Below, one piece after another: positions 13,170 through 21,717 of a DNA stretch of 40,961 nucleotides; position 1 is the stretch's first letter; every line of letters starts with the position of its first letter. Position numbers and translations under genes: made by a program. Below the pieces are notes generated by a model. It saw only the letters and a program-made list of their open reading frames with translations, was not told the DNA's origin and did not search any database. The DNA comes from a virus, in IMG/VR virus record IMGVR_UViG_3300037201_000054, positions 1 through 40,961 of that record. One strand, written 5' to 3'.

Positions 13170-13691
13170 ATGATCGACCGGCGCCAATATACTCCCGACG
13201 GCTCCAACCCTCCCTTCCCCGTGCCCATCAATGATCTGTGCACTGTGCCCACGGAAGAGATGGCCATGCTGCTCGCGAACCTGGTGCTGGGCGAAAACCC
13301 GGAAGCAGCGAAGCTGAAAGATATTTTAGAAATCGGCACGGGCTCCGGCTATCAGGCGGCGATTCTCGCGGAGCGCTGCAGGAGTTTGGTCTCGATCGAC
13401 GTTTGTCTCAATCGAGCACTGGAAGAGAAACTGCCGTCCCATGTCGCCCTGGTCGTGGCCAACGGCTACGAGTACGACACCGAAGAACAGTTCGATGGTG
13501 TGCTGGTCACCTTCGGCGCGCACGCGATCGCCGCGAGCTGGGGCTGGCAATTGAAGGAAGGCGCACGGCTGGTGGTTCCTTTGTTGCGCGGAAGCGGTTC
13601 TGCAATCTCAGTGTACGCACGCATCGGGGATCAACTGGCCCTGCTCGAAGTGGTGGCCTATGCTCCGTTCACTAAGGGAGTGGAAGCGTGA
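13170..13691 (+). CDS. PCMT-like SAM-dependent methyltransferase, 173 aa
   Basis: LEIGTGSGYQAAILA (53-67) is the SAM-binding loop of the protein-L-isoaspartate methyltransferase family, and VSIDV (74-78) supplies the acidic ribose-binding residue. The N-terminal YTPDGSNPPFPVPINDL and TVPTEEMA match the region that precedes it in PCMT. It is shorter than cellular PCMT (about 200-220 aa). It could repair isoaspartate or have been recruited to another small substrate. It is the first gene of the cassette that separates the two terminase halves and is coupled to the next gene by a GTGA overlap. Confidence 0.75.
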   Translation: MIDRRQYTPDGSNPPFPVPINDLCTVPTEEMAMLLANLVLGENPEAAKLKDILEIGTGSGYQAAILAERCRSLVSIDVCLNRALEEKLPSHVALVVANGYEYDTEEQFDGVLVTFGAHAIAASWGWQLKEGARLVVPLLRGSGSAISVYARIGDQLALLEVVAYAPFTKGVEA

Positions 13692-14596
13692 AACTGGCCG
13701 TCTTCTTCCCTGCTTCCCTGTTCTCGGCCTGGTGCTGCAGCTACGGCCTGGTGAATACGCTGAAGCGGATGGGGCACGAAGTGGTTAGCTGCCCGGTTGA
13801 CACGTCGAAGGCCGCGAACAAATTCGACATTAGCGGCGACGCTGTCGACGCGATCATTATTTCCGGCCCCGAACATATCAAGCCGGAATTTCCCTCTGGA
13901 ATCGACGAGCTCGTCCCGCGCGTGGCCTGGATGCACGAAACCGTCGAGCGCGAGGACTACGGCAAGCTGGACGTCGACGCCATCAAGGGCTCGGCCGACA
14001 TCGTCTTCTGCCCCGGCATCCAGGACGAGAAGTACGGGTTTCGCTATCTGCCGTTCGGAGTAGATACCGAAATATTCAAACCTCGCCAATGTGGGGCGCC
14101 CCCGAAGACGATCGACGCTGCCTTCATCGGGCTGCTCTACCCCAAGCGCCAAGCCTTCCTGAAAGAACTACGAGCGCAAGGCGTGGACCTCGTGACCGGC
14201 AATGTGCAAGTGTTGGAGATTGACGGCGTGAACCCGCGCAAAACGGCGGAACTCTACGCCGAGAACATCCGCAAGATCAAAGTCTTTGTGAACCTGCCGA
14301 CACTGAGCCAACTTGCGGTAACGAAGATTTATGAAGTGCTGGCGTGTGGGACACCGGTACTGACGCCGAAGATCGAGCACATGAAGAACCTGGAAGGATT
14401 ACCGGTTGAGACGTACTCGACGGCTGCGGAATGTGCGGCGATAGTGATTACACACAAGAAAGGCTTCCAGCCAAACCCATCCGAATTCACGATGAGCGCG
14501 ATACGATCCGATTTCATTCACAACCACCATCGTCTCGAACTGCGCTGCCAGACTATGATCGAAGCACTGAAGGAAATCGGCGCAAAAGCCGCCTAA
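13688..14596 (+). CDS. GT-B glycosyltransferase, 302 aa
   Basis: The layout is that of CgeB/group-1-type glycosyltransferases: an N-terminal Rossmann half (MKLAVFFPASLFS...), a linker at LPFGVDTEIFKP (121-132), and the donor-binding KIYEVLACGTPVLTP (213-227), where Glu216 should contact the nucleotide sugar. The GTG start overlaps the methyltransferase stop. Likely it moves a sugar onto a host glycan, virion protein or modified base; the sequence does not tell which. The epimerase downstream could supply its donor sugar. Confidence 0.8.
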   Translation: MKLAVFFPASLFSAWCCSYGLVNTLKRMGHEVVSCPVDTSKAANKFDISGDAVDAIIISGPEHIKPEFPSGIDELVPRVAWMHETVEREDYGKLDVDAIKGSADIVFCPGIQDEKYGFRYLPFGVDTEIFKPRQCGAPPKTIDAAFIGLLYPKRQAFLKELRAQGVDLVTGNVQVLEIDGVNPRKTAELYAENIRKIKVFVNLPTLSQLAVTKIYEVLACGTPVLTPKIEHMKNLEGLPVETYSTAAECAAIVITHKKGFQPNPSEFTMSAIRSDFIHNHHRLELRCQTMIEALKEIGAKAA

Positions 14597-14608
14597 AGGA
14601 CAAACTCT

Positions 14609-15049
14609 ATGAGAAAACTTTGCATTATCGTCGCACTCGGCCTCTCTTCCATCACCTTCGCCCAGGTTGCCCCGGCTCCAGTGAAGTCTGCGCCATCCAA
14701 GCCGGCCTCAGTCGAATCCGTGAACGCCATCCTCAAAGCTGAACACGAGCTGGACCTGGTGAAGAACGATATGGCCGACATCACGCAGCAGTTCCAAGCT
14801 TTGCAGAAGACGGCGGACATACTGAATCCGCGCTACAAGGAAGATGTGGCGAAAAAGCCAGAGGCCGAAGCCAAGGTCGACGCCGCACTCGATGCGGTCT
14901 ACGCAGCCAACGGTGTCTCGAAAGACAAGTACAACTTCGATCGGGCGAATTTCACCTTAACCGAAAAGCCGTCTGCGCCAATTAAGGCAGCGGCTCTCCC
15001 TTCAGTCCCACCGGTAACTCCGGCGGCAGAGAAAACTCCGATTCGATGA
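14609..15049 (+). CDS. secreted small helical protein, 146 aa
   Basis: AAAGGA lies upstream of the ATG. Residues 1-18 are a Sec signal peptide (cleavage near TFA-QV), then a Pro/Ala linker, a helical middle (about 36-75, HELDLVKNDMADITQQFQAL) and a Pro/Ala/Ser-rich tail. It would be periplasmic or exported. No family is recognised. Lying between a glycosyltransferase and an epimerase, it may belong to an envelope-modifying set. Confidence 0.65.
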   Translation: MRKLCIIVALGLSSITFAQVAPAPVKSAPSKPASVESVNAILKAEHELDLVKNDMADITQQFQALQKTADILNPRYKEDVAKKPEAEAKVDAALDAVYAANGVSKDKYNFDRANFTLTEKPSAPIKAAALPSVPPVTPAAEKTPIR

Positions 15050-15921
15050 GAGCGTTGGTCACAGGTTCAGCGGGTTTTGTGGGCAGGCATCTCGTCCCAA
15101 AGCTTAGAGCGTCCGGCTACGATGACATCGTATGCGTCGATCCCCGCGGCCCTTTGTCGTCGGGACCGGCTGCCACGTTCGATTGGTTTACAGAGAACTG
15201 CTCCTATCTTTTTGAGCACGTACCCTTCGACCTGGTCGTCCACCTGGCCGCCAACATCATCAACGTCGACGCCCGCATGAAGGGCGGTATGGAGATGTTC
15301 GACGACATCGCGCTCGATCTGGAATTCTGTAAGTGGCTGGAAAAGAATCCGCCCACCAAGTGCGCGGTCCTGATGAGCAGCTGCGCTACCGACAGCTGGA
15401 AGACGGACCCCTACGCCTTCACCAAGCTCGCTTTGGAACAGATGGCCCAGACGCTACACAAGAAAGGCGTGCCCGTTATCGTGTTGAAACCCTTCTCCGG
15501 CTACGGCGAAGATCAGACCGAAGAGTATCCCTTCCGCGCGATCCTGGAGCGAGCACTGCGCAAAGAAGATCCGCTCACGGTGTGGGGCAGCGGCGACCAG
15601 CTGCGAGACTGGATCCACGTTAACGATTTGACCGACGCGATCCTGTTTGCCATCGACAAAGTTCCGCCCAGCGCGAACCCGATCGAAGTCGGAACCGCTG
15701 TGGGCGCCACACTCCGAACCGTCGCGCGGATGATTGCCGCAGAGGTTGGATATTTCCCTCTCATAGGCTGCGACAGCAGTAAGCCGGCTTCCTCTGGTCG
15801 TCGGGTTGCGAATTCCGCTTTTTCGGGCAAGGATGTGCTGCAGAACTTCGGCTGGCACCCCAAGATCGACCTGGAAGAAGGCATCCGCCGCGCCGTCGCT
15901 GCAAAGATGGCCATCGCATGA
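15046..15921 (+). CDS. NAD-dependent epimerase/dehydratase (extended SDR), 291 aa
   Basis: TGSAGFVG (6-13) is the Rossmann dinucleotide loop, Asp32 suits NAD(H), and SS at 111-112 with YAFTK (Tyr123, Lys127) gives the catalytic set. LKPFSGYG (147-154) and the RDWIHVND region downstream are typical of nucleotide-sugar epimerases and dehydratases. Length is normal. Its start overlaps the secreted-protein stop as ATGA. It probably makes a nucleotide sugar for the neighbouring glycosyltransferase. Confidence 0.85.
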   Translation: MRALVTGSAGFVGRHLVPKLRASGYDDIVCVDPRGPLSSGPAATFDWFTENCSYLFEHVPFDLVVHLAANIINVDARMKGGMEMFDDIALDLEFCKWLEKNPPTKCAVLMSSCATDSWKTDPYAFTKLALEQMAQTLHKKGVPVIVLKPFSGYGEDQTEEYPFRAILERALRKEDPLTVWGSGDQLRDWIHVNDLTDAILFAIDKVPPSANPIEVGTAVGATLRTVARMIAAEVGYFPLIGCDSSKPASSGRRVANSAFSGKDVLQNFGWHPKIDLEEGIRRAVAAKMAIA

Positions 15922-16502
15922 AAGCCCTCCGCCAACGCTCCATCCAAGACGGCATCGCCGTGCACTCCGCCATCCAGCCGCGTGTCTACGAGTCTGACTC
16001 GGTTCACTCCTTCCGCATCGAACAAGCAAGGAACATGGTCAAGGACGCCATCGGCGGACGTAAAGGTCTGCGCATCGTCGAACTCGGCTGCGGAACCCTC
16101 GACATCAGTGGTCCGTTCTCGTCCGACCAGAATGTCTACGGAGTCGAATGCAATATCAATGCTGCCGCAATCGCCTCCGAGCGCTGGCCCTTCGCGAAAA
16201 TCAACTGGTGCTCGCTACAGCCGGAATCCTGCGACGTTATCGTGCTCTGTGAATTCCTGGAGCACATCGAAACCCCCTCAGAGCTAATCTCCGGCTGGCT
16301 ACCACTGGCAAAAGCTTGCGTGATCTCACATCCGCTCGACGGTGATCTGACCGATGACTTAAGCCGCGGCGAACATCAATGGTCCTTCTCGATGGAAGAC
16401 TTCCTCGGCTGGTTTGAACTGGGCGGACACTCCCTCGTCGAGCACGAAGTGTTCAAGATGGGCGGATATCAGATCGTACTGGGACGTGGAGCGAGGAATT
16501 AG
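15918..16502 (+). CDS. class I SAM-dependent methyltransferase, 194 aa
   Basis: IVELGCGTLDI (53-63) is motif I, YGVECN (74-79) supplies the acidic residue of the second strand, and the CDVIVLCEFLEHIETP stretch matches motif IV of Methyltransf_11/23-type enzymes that act on small molecules or sugars. It is coupled to the epimerase by an ATGA overlap, which favours a sugar or glycan substrate over DNA. No DNA-methylase catalytic motif (DPPY, PC) is present. Confidence 0.75.
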   Translation: MKALRQRSIQDGIAVHSAIQPRVYESDSVHSFRIEQARNMVKDAIGGRKGLRIVELGCGTLDISGPFSSDQNVYGVECNINAAAIASERWPFAKINWCSLQPESCDVIVLCEFLEHIETPSELISGWLPLAKACVISHPLDGDLTDDLSRGEHQWSFSMEDFLGWFELGGHSLVEHEVFKMGGYQIVLGRGARN

Positions 16503-16757
16503 ATGGGTTGGTATCACGACACCAGGTCCGACCGGTCAGCGCCGAATGAGCCGAGAGTTTCCCGGTGCATGTTCGGTCACGAACTATCCGCCAACATAGA
16601 AGGCGATCACTTTGATCTGGCCGTAGGCGGTCCCATCAAGGTGGAATTGGAGGCCGAGTTCGTCCACATCGGCTGCGTCCGTATGAGGTTAAAGACCTGG
16701 CACAAGCTGGTCACCGCCGTGGACGCCCTGCTCGGCAGTAATCATCACTCAGAGTGA
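16503..16757 (+). CDS. hypothetical protein, 84 aa
   Basis: The ATG follows the methyltransferase stop directly (TAGATG), with GAGCGAGGA upstream serving as ribosome binding site. The sequence has a CMFGHE segment and a beta-strand-rich centre followed by a C-terminal helix. I recognise no family and cannot connect it to the cassette enzymes. Confidence 0.55.
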   Translation: MGWYHDTRSDRSAPNEPRVSRCMFGHELSANIEGDHFDLAVGGPIKVELEAEFVHIGCVRMRLKTWHKLVTAVDALLGSNHHSE

Positions 16758-16758
16758 A

Positions 16759-17406
16759 ATGTCCTTCCGTGATCCCCAGCAGCGCGAGCACCTGGCCGCC
16801 GGAAGACTGGCCGCAATGCAGAGTCCCAAGACCCCGAAGCACCTGAAGTCGCACCTCGCCCGATTGCACGCCGAATCTACCCAAGGAGCCAGTCCCATGC
16901 CACCATCCCGCAACCAACTTAGCCGCCGATTCAAAGCACCTCAACCGCCGCGCTCGGCCGACGCGAACAACGTTTCCACGAAGAACGGCGTGCCTCCCAA
17001 CCAGGTCTGGAGTCCGGGCACCGACCAGTTCGAAAACCCCGGCGACACCTCGTCCTTCACCGACCAGGGCACCGACACGACTCCCATGGGCACCAAGGTC
17101 AAGACTTCCACCAAGCAGCCGGCGCCGGCTGGAACGCGTCCGATGAACGTGACCGCCTCACGTCCCTTGCCGAAAGGCATCGCGAAGACGGCGACGGCTA
17201 AAGTTGCGCTACCCAAGGCTCCAGGGTTGAATCAGAACCTTTCCCGCGTGGCGCACCCTCGCCCGGTAGCCACCAGCTTGAATCAGAGCGTGAAGCCGGT
17301 GATGCCGAGCGCCAAAAACGTAGCCCAGACGATTTCCATGCAGAAGACTCGCAACATGCGTGGAGCCGGCGCGAACTCGGCCTTTTACGGCGACTTCGGG
17401 GTTTAG
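16759..17406 (+). CDS. low-complexity protein ending in an AFYG tail, 215 aa
   Basis: The first 46 residues (QREHLAAGRLAAMQSPKTP and a following helix) look like a small folded domain. From 47 on the protein is Pro/Ser/Thr/Ala-rich and mostly disordered, with basic character. It ends NSAFYGDFGV. A strong AAGGAG lies before the ATG at 16897 (residue 47), so a shorter 169-aa product may be made as well. The AFYG tail is shared with three other proteins in this window. A virion-associated or scaffold-interacting role is inference. Confidence 0.6.
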   Translation: MSFRDPQQREHLAAGRLAAMQSPKTPKHLKSHLARLHAESTQGASPMPPSRNQLSRRFKAPQPPRSADANNVSTKNGVPPNQVWSPGTDQFENPGDTSSFTDQGTDTTPMGTKVKTSTKQPAPAGTRPMNVTASRPLPKGIAKTATAKVALPKAPGLNQNLSRVAHPRPVATSLNQSVKPVMPSAKNVAQTISMQKTRNMRGAGANSAFYGDFGV

Positions 17407-17417
17407 TTATAGCTAAA
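17400..17417 (+). promoter_or_regulatory. stop/start hairpin GTTTAG-TTATAG-CTAAAC
   Basis: A perfect 6-bp inverted repeat spans the stop of the 215-aa gene and ends just before the ATG of the next gene, in the place where a ribosome binding site would sit. No Shine-Dalgarno is visible for that gene. The hairpin may couple its translation to passage of ribosomes from upstream. Confidence 0.35.
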
Positions 17418-17418
17418 C

Positions 17419-17613
17419 ATGCCTTCCGTCTCCAAAGATCAGCAGATCGCAATGGCCATTGCGAAGAACGCGCCCGAGAAGCTCTACGCGCGCAACAAGG
17501 GCTTACTGAAAATGAGCGGACAGCAGCTCGATGAGTTTGCCCGCACCCCGCGCAAGAACCTGCCGAAGACCGCAGCCTCCGGACGAAAGAACAAAGCTTT
17601 CTATGGCCAGTAA
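17419..17613 (+). CDS. DUF3008-like small basic protein with AFYGQ tail, 64 aa
   Basis: It begins MPSVSKDQQIAMAIAKN and has MSGQQLDEFARTPRKNLP in the middle, the pattern I associate with DUF3008-type phage and bacterial proteins (SKaQQraaGmAl... then a FA.T.rKgLP box). Function of that family is unknown. The C-terminus is KNKAFYGQ, shared in kind with three other proteins here. It precedes the terminase nuclease gene by 16 nt. Confidence 0.6.
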   Translation: MPSVSKDQQIAMAIAKNAPEKLYARNKGLLKMSGQQLDEFARTPRKNLPKTAASGRKNKAFYGQ

Positions 17614-17629
17614 GTCTGGCGACTAACTC

Positions 17630-18697
17630 TTGACCGTTCCCAACACAACCTATCCCCACCCCGGCATCCAGGTGCACAAGAACCAGCACGGCATCACCTG
17701 CCTGCGGTTGCACTACGACGCCGACCCGGAGAAAGCCAAAGGCAAAAAGACCTTTGTGCCGGCGATCGAAATGGAATTGTCACCGTGGGCGTTGCAGCAG
17801 TTCGAGCAGATGACCGACCCCGCGCTCTACCTGCGGGAATTCGAGATCCAGGCCGAAGCCACACTCGGTTCCCTGATCTACCAAATGGACGACGAAGCGA
17901 CACTCGAACCCAGCTTTCCGATTCCCTTGAACTGGACCCGCCGCATGGCGCTCGATCCCCATCCCTCCGTCCCGCATGCGTTTCTGTGGTGCGCGACCGA
18001 TCCTTGGGGCGACCGCTGGTACTACCGCGAACTCTGGCCCTCGAAGGCCTGCTTCCGCTACGACGGGCCGCGGCTATTGGGCGCATCCGGCCCCTGCCCT
18101 CCGGACGATCCCTCCATTCGAATTAAGGACTACGTCGAAACCGTGAAGTGGATGGAATCCTCGGAAAACCCGGAGAACGTTGTCGTCAAGCCCGACCGCA
18201 CCGATCGATTCGATGAGACCATCTTCGCCCGCGTGATCGACTACGCGGCCCGCGCCTTCGGCAAAGGCACCAACGACGACCCGGAGCAGCCCAACTTCCA
18301 AGTGAGATTTGAGCAATACATGTGCATGCCGGAGCTGCGCGTGACCTGTCCGCTCTTCCAGGACGCCAAGAAAGATCACGACGTGGGCTTTGAGATGGTC
18401 AACGCTGGACTGAAGCCGCGGCGCACCATCGGCTCCGACGACAAGCCCCGCAAGCGCTCGCAGATTCACATCTTCCGCGACAAGTGTCCGGAGCTGATCT
18501 ACGAGATCAAGAATATGCGCCGCGAACGGCTGACGCCCGCCCAGGCCGTCCAGAAAGATCCGAGCGGCAAAGCCGTCCAGGTGCGCGCGCATATGTGCGA
18601 CAACCTGCGCTATCTCGAGATGTCGAACCCGATCTATATTGCGCCGCCCAAGAAAGAACCGCGCCGGCAGCAGCTCGCGAAAGGCTTCAGCTACTAA
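17630..18697 (+). CDS. terminase large subunit, nuclease half, 355 aa
   Basis: The C-terminal RNase H-fold nuclease of the packaging terminase, which cuts concatemers into genome units. The acidic set is plausible: Asp109 (MALDPHPS), Asp189 (VVVKPDR) and Asp324 (HMCDNLRY). The N-terminal part (GITCLRLHYDADPEKAK and LREFEIQAEATLG) corresponds to the segment that follows the ATPase domain in one-piece terminases, so it completes the protein begun at 12296-13060. The only candidate starts are TTG at 17630, just after a stop, or a GTG about 14 codons later; neither has a good ribosome binding site. Confidence 0.8.
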   Translation: MTVPNTTYPHPGIQVHKNQHGITCLRLHYDADPEKAKGKKTFVPAIEMELSPWALQQFEQMTDPALYLREFEIQAEATLGSLIYQMDDEATLEPSFPIPLNWTRRMALDPHPSVPHAFLWCATDPWGDRWYYRELWPSKACFRYDGPRLLGASGPCPPDDPSIRIKDYVETVKWMESSENPENVVVKPDRTDRFDETIFARVIDYAARAFGKGTNDDPEQPNFQVRFEQYMCMPELRVTCPLFQDAKKDHDVGFEMVNAGLKPRRTIGSDDKPRKRSQIHIFRDKCPELIYEIKNMRRERLTPAQAVQKDPSGKAVQVRAHMCDNLRYLEMSNPIYIAPPKKEPRRQQLAKGFSY

Positions 18698-18700
18698 TTC

Positions 18701-20971
18701 ATGGCCACACCTACCCAATCCTCCGGCACCGTCTCCGACATCATCCAGCGTCGCGACGAGAGCAAGAAATGGCTCCGCTACAACTACTGGGACGAGTGGG
18801 TCGAGACCTGGCGCATGATCAAGTGCCGGACTAAACCTCTGCGCAAACTCGACAGCGCCGGCAAGGAAACCAACGAGGAAGACAAGTCCCGCACCAACGT
18901 CGAGTCCGGCCTGGCCAACCTGATCTACCGCAAGAACGTTGCCCGCTTGAGCGCCCAGCCCTACACCTTGCGCGTGCGCGGCGGCTCCGATCCCTCTCGC
19001 GCGGCCCGGCTCTCGGCGCTGCTCTCGCATCAGTACGATACCAGCCAAGAACGCAGCGAAGATGTGCGCGTGCGGATGGCCGCGGAATCGCTCGGCATCG
19101 GCGTCTCCAAGCTTTACTGGGATTTCATCTCGCGCAACATGGTCTTCCGCAAGGCGATCATGAAGGAAGGCAAGATCGTGGCTCGCGACCGCGGCGAAAT
19201 GATGCGCTTCCGCAACGCCCCCGACGCGGAGATCCAGCAGTCGGTCGAAGAGCACGGCGCCTCGATGTCGGACGACGAAGTCAACGAGTTCATGGCCAAG
19301 TCCGGCGCCGAGATCACGGTCCCACAAGTAGTCGAGAAATACGAAGGGCCGCGCATCAAGTGCTGCTTCCCCGGCGATGTCTACTGGGAGCCCTTCGCCC
19401 GCACCCTGCGGCAATCCAGTTTTGTCACCGAGTGCTACAGCGAAACCGACCTGTGGTTAAAAAAGATGTTAGGGGTGAAATATAAAGATCCCGAGACTGG
19501 TGAGATGACGCCGGCGTTTGATCCCGAAGCCGTCGCCGGCCTGATGCGCCTCGATCCCGAGCCGGTCGTAGTCAAAGGCGAGTTCCAGGAACTGAAAGAT
19601 TTGTTCCGCACCGCAGTCGGCAAGCAAGATCAGGTCCAGTACCAGTTTCCGCGCAACCTGCGGGTGCGCAAGAGATACGACATCCTCGAGGAGCACAAGC
19701 AGGACGACGACGGCCGCATGTGGATTACCTGGTGCAACGAGAATTACCGCGACAAGGTTCTCGGCAAAATGCCCTACCCGGTGAACTTCTACGGCGACAC
19801 TGCTTTCACCGACGAAGTTCCCTTGCCCGATCTGATCGACGCCATCGGCGATTCGACGCCCCGCTTGCTGCGCTTCATGTTCATGCTGTTCAACCTGCAG
19901 CACTGCCAGAATTTCGACTACGTCACCAACTTGATTCGCGTGACCTACCTGGCGCCCGCAGGCCTCGACTTCGATACCGACGTGCTCGAGCGCGGCATGT
20001 TCCGCATCGTGCGCGTCTCCGGAGGCAATCCCAATTCCCTGCAGCCGGTTCCCACTCCGCCCCTGCCTCCGGGCGCGATGGAGCGCGGCGCCGCCATTAT
20101 GCAATTGATCGGCATGTTTGAGCCCTCGCTGCAGACCACCACCGACGGGACGACGTACAGCCCGCAATCTTCAAAGACCGCCACCACCGCCGTGCTGAAT
20201 GCGAAAGCCGCCGACGTGCTGCTCGCCTTCAAGATGGAGTCGCGCAACTTCTACCTGTATCAGTTAGGCATGAAGAAAATCTGGATGAACCAGCAGATGG
20301 CCGACATGGACAAAAGCTGGGAAGTGCCGTCGAAATACTTCGGCGGACAGATGCGCGATTACTTCGCGGGCAAAGGCATCGATCCCAAGAAATACGACGT
20401 GAAGTCATATCTCGAGCAGCAGCAGAACCAGGCCGCTGAGATCCCTTGGATTATGACCGACCAGGGCGGAATAATCTCCTCGGTGAAACTCGACCCCATG
20501 GAAATCCAGGAAGACTTCGAATGCGAGCCCGAGGCTGGCTCTTACATGGCAGTCGATGATGATCTGCGCCGGCAGGCCGCGGTCGAACTCGACCAGGTCG
20601 CGATGCAAGCTCCGGACGTGCTCGATCGCCGCAAGGTGATTGTGAATCACCTGAAGACCATCAAAGGCATCGACCAGCCGGAAGACTTCCTGGCGCCGGA
20701 AAGAACCACGCCTCCGCCGCCGCCGGTGAAAGTGAACGTGAGCCTGACCGGAAAAATTGAGGATGTGCCTGGCGCAATGAACGCGCTGCTGCAGGAACTA
20801 GGTTTGCCACCGTCGCAAGATCTGGCGGAACAGGGACAACTGAACACCATCAAGCGGCTCAGCCAAGCTTCCGACCACGCCAGTAACCTGCTCTCGAATC
20901 CGGACGCCACCGACGAAGAAGGGTCGTCCCACGGAACCCCGGTAGAGCAAGCGGAGACCGTGACCGCGTAA
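18701..20971 (+). CDS. portal protein, 756 aa
   Basis: The large size, position directly after the terminase, and an N-terminal helical part with RTNVESGLANLIYRKNVARL fit a phage portal, the dodecameric ring through which DNA enters the head. The middle has an alpha/beta wing (about 180-340) and a long helical stem with LNAKAADVLLAFKMESRNFYLYQLG (about 505-530). The C-terminus is acidic, Pro-rich and probably disordered. I cannot place it in a named portal subfamily with certainty; the P22-like size class is likely. Confidence 0.75.
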   Translation: MATPTQSSGTVSDIIQRRDESKKWLRYNYWDEWVETWRMIKCRTKPLRKLDSAGKETNEEDKSRTNVESGLANLIYRKNVARLSAQPYTLRVRGGSDPSRAARLSALLSHQYDTSQERSEDVRVRMAAESLGIGVSKLYWDFISRNMVFRKAIMKEGKIVARDRGEMMRFRNAPDAEIQQSVEEHGASMSDDEVNEFMAKSGAEITVPQVVEKYEGPRIKCCFPGDVYWEPFARTLRQSSFVTECYSETDLWLKKMLGVKYKDPETGEMTPAFDPEAVAGLMRLDPEPVVVKGEFQELKDLFRTAVGKQDQVQYQFPRNLRVRKRYDILEEHKQDDDGRMWITWCNENYRDKVLGKMPYPVNFYGDTAFTDEVPLPDLIDAIGDSTPRLLRFMFMLFNLQHCQNFDYVTNLIRVTYLAPAGLDFDTDVLERGMFRIVRVSGGNPNSLQPVPTPPLPPGAMERGAAIMQLIGMFEPSLQTTTDGTTYSPQSSKTATTAVLNAKAADVLLAFKMESRNFYLYQLGMKKIWMNQQMADMDKSWEVPSKYFGGQMRDYFAGKGIDPKKYDVKSYLEQQQNQAAEIPWIMTDQGGIISSVKLDPMEIQEDFECEPEAGSYMAVDDDLRRQAAVELDQVAMQAPDVLDRRKVIVNHLKTIKGIDQPEDFLAPERTTPPPPPVKVNVSLTGKIEDVPGAMNALLQELGLPPSQDLAEQGQLNTIKRLSQASDHASNLLSNPDATDEEGSSHGTPVEQAETVTA

Positions 20972-21220
20972 GTGAATGGCAACGGGTCCGATCTCAGCGA
21001 CATTGAGCGCCAAACACTGGCAAATTTCCTTGCCCTGCCCTCTTCAGTGCGCACCGCGCTCGCGAAATTCGCCGGCCACCAACGCCAGCACTATGAACGC
21101 ATGGCCGCCGAATCCTTGAGAACGTTGCCGCGGCAGACCGAAGCCGCCTGCGACCAGGCCGCGAAGGCCGAAGTCTACGCGACGTTGCTCAATGAGCTGC
21201 AACGCTTCGCCGACAAATAG
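20972..21220 (+). CDS. small helical protein, 82 aa
   Basis: The GTG start follows the portal TAA directly. The protein is almost all helix, with a LANFLALPSSVRTALAKFAGHQRQ stretch typical in character of small structural-operon accessory proteins. No membrane segment or cysteine cluster. Function unknown. Confidence 0.55.
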   Translation: MNGNGSDLSDIERQTLANFLALPSSVRTALAKFAGHQRQHYERMAAESLRTLPRQTEAACDQAAKAEVYATLLNELQRFADK

Positions 21221-21260
21221 AGTTTCGAGTTTCAGAAAAACGAAAAGAGGAATTGATTTT

Positions 21261-21596
21261 ATGGCAACAGCAAAAAGCACGATGAAAAAAGGCGAGTTGC
21301 GGCACATTCACATCGAGCCAGCTACCGACGGCAGCGCAGTCCTGCGCTTGAGCAAGAAATCCACCGAGGGCAAGAACAAAGGCCCCTGGCTGTCGGACTC
21401 GAGCGAAGAGACCCACACCCACCCCACACCGGAAGAAGCGGGCAAGCATGTCACGGAGATACTGCGCCAGCACTTCCACAAAGAATCACCGAAGGCCACC
21501 GACTCGGCCGCGGACAAGAAGAAATGGGGCAACAAGTCTGCGACCGGCAAGAGTGAGCCCATGTCCGACGACGGCCCCGACGCAGAACTGGCCTAG
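21261..21596 (+). CDS. hypothetical structural-region protein, 111 aa
   Basis: AGAGGAATTG precedes the ATG at 21261. The protein has KGELRHIHIEPATDG near the start, the kind of opening seen in small phage proteins of unknown role, a HTHPTPEEAGKHVTEILRQHF helix and a charged, disordered C-terminus. It sits between portal and scaffold genes. Confidence 0.6.
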   Translation: MATAKSTMKKGELRHIHIEPATDGSAVLRLSKKSTEGKNKGPWLSDSSEETHTHPTPEEAGKHVTEILRQHFHKESPKATDSAADKKKWGNKSATGKSEPMSDDGPDAELA

Positions 21597-21608
21597 ATTA
21601 ATCAGTTT

Positions 21609-21679
21609 TGCTGTACAGCATTTGTACAACATTCCGCTATACACCCAAGTTTTCGCCGGAGAACCACACTCCGGCATTT
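21609..21679 (+). terminator. palindrome and weak terminator before the scaffold gene
   Basis: TGCTGTACAGCA (21609-21620) is a perfect 12-bp palindrome. Further on, GCCGGAG-aaccaca-CTCCGGC (21655-21675) forms a 7-bp stem followed by ATTTT, a weak intrinsic terminator or attenuator. The two could tune expression of the scaffold and capsid genes relative to the portal. Confidence 0.4.
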
Positions 21680-21717
21680 TGCAAAGCAAGTTAGACAACG
21701 CAAGTTAGGAGACCACC

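Noticed and set aside
13061-17629. Intein, group I intron or homing element as the cause of the split terminase
   Set aside because: No intein splice residues at either junction, no homing nuclease and no intron-like core in the intervening sequence; the interval holds ordinary enzyme and small-protein genes.
18074-19414. Long open frame on the minus strand (about 446 codons)
   Set aside because: It lies wholly antisense to the portal and nuclease genes, has no motif or ribosome binding site, and arises from GC-rich third positions.
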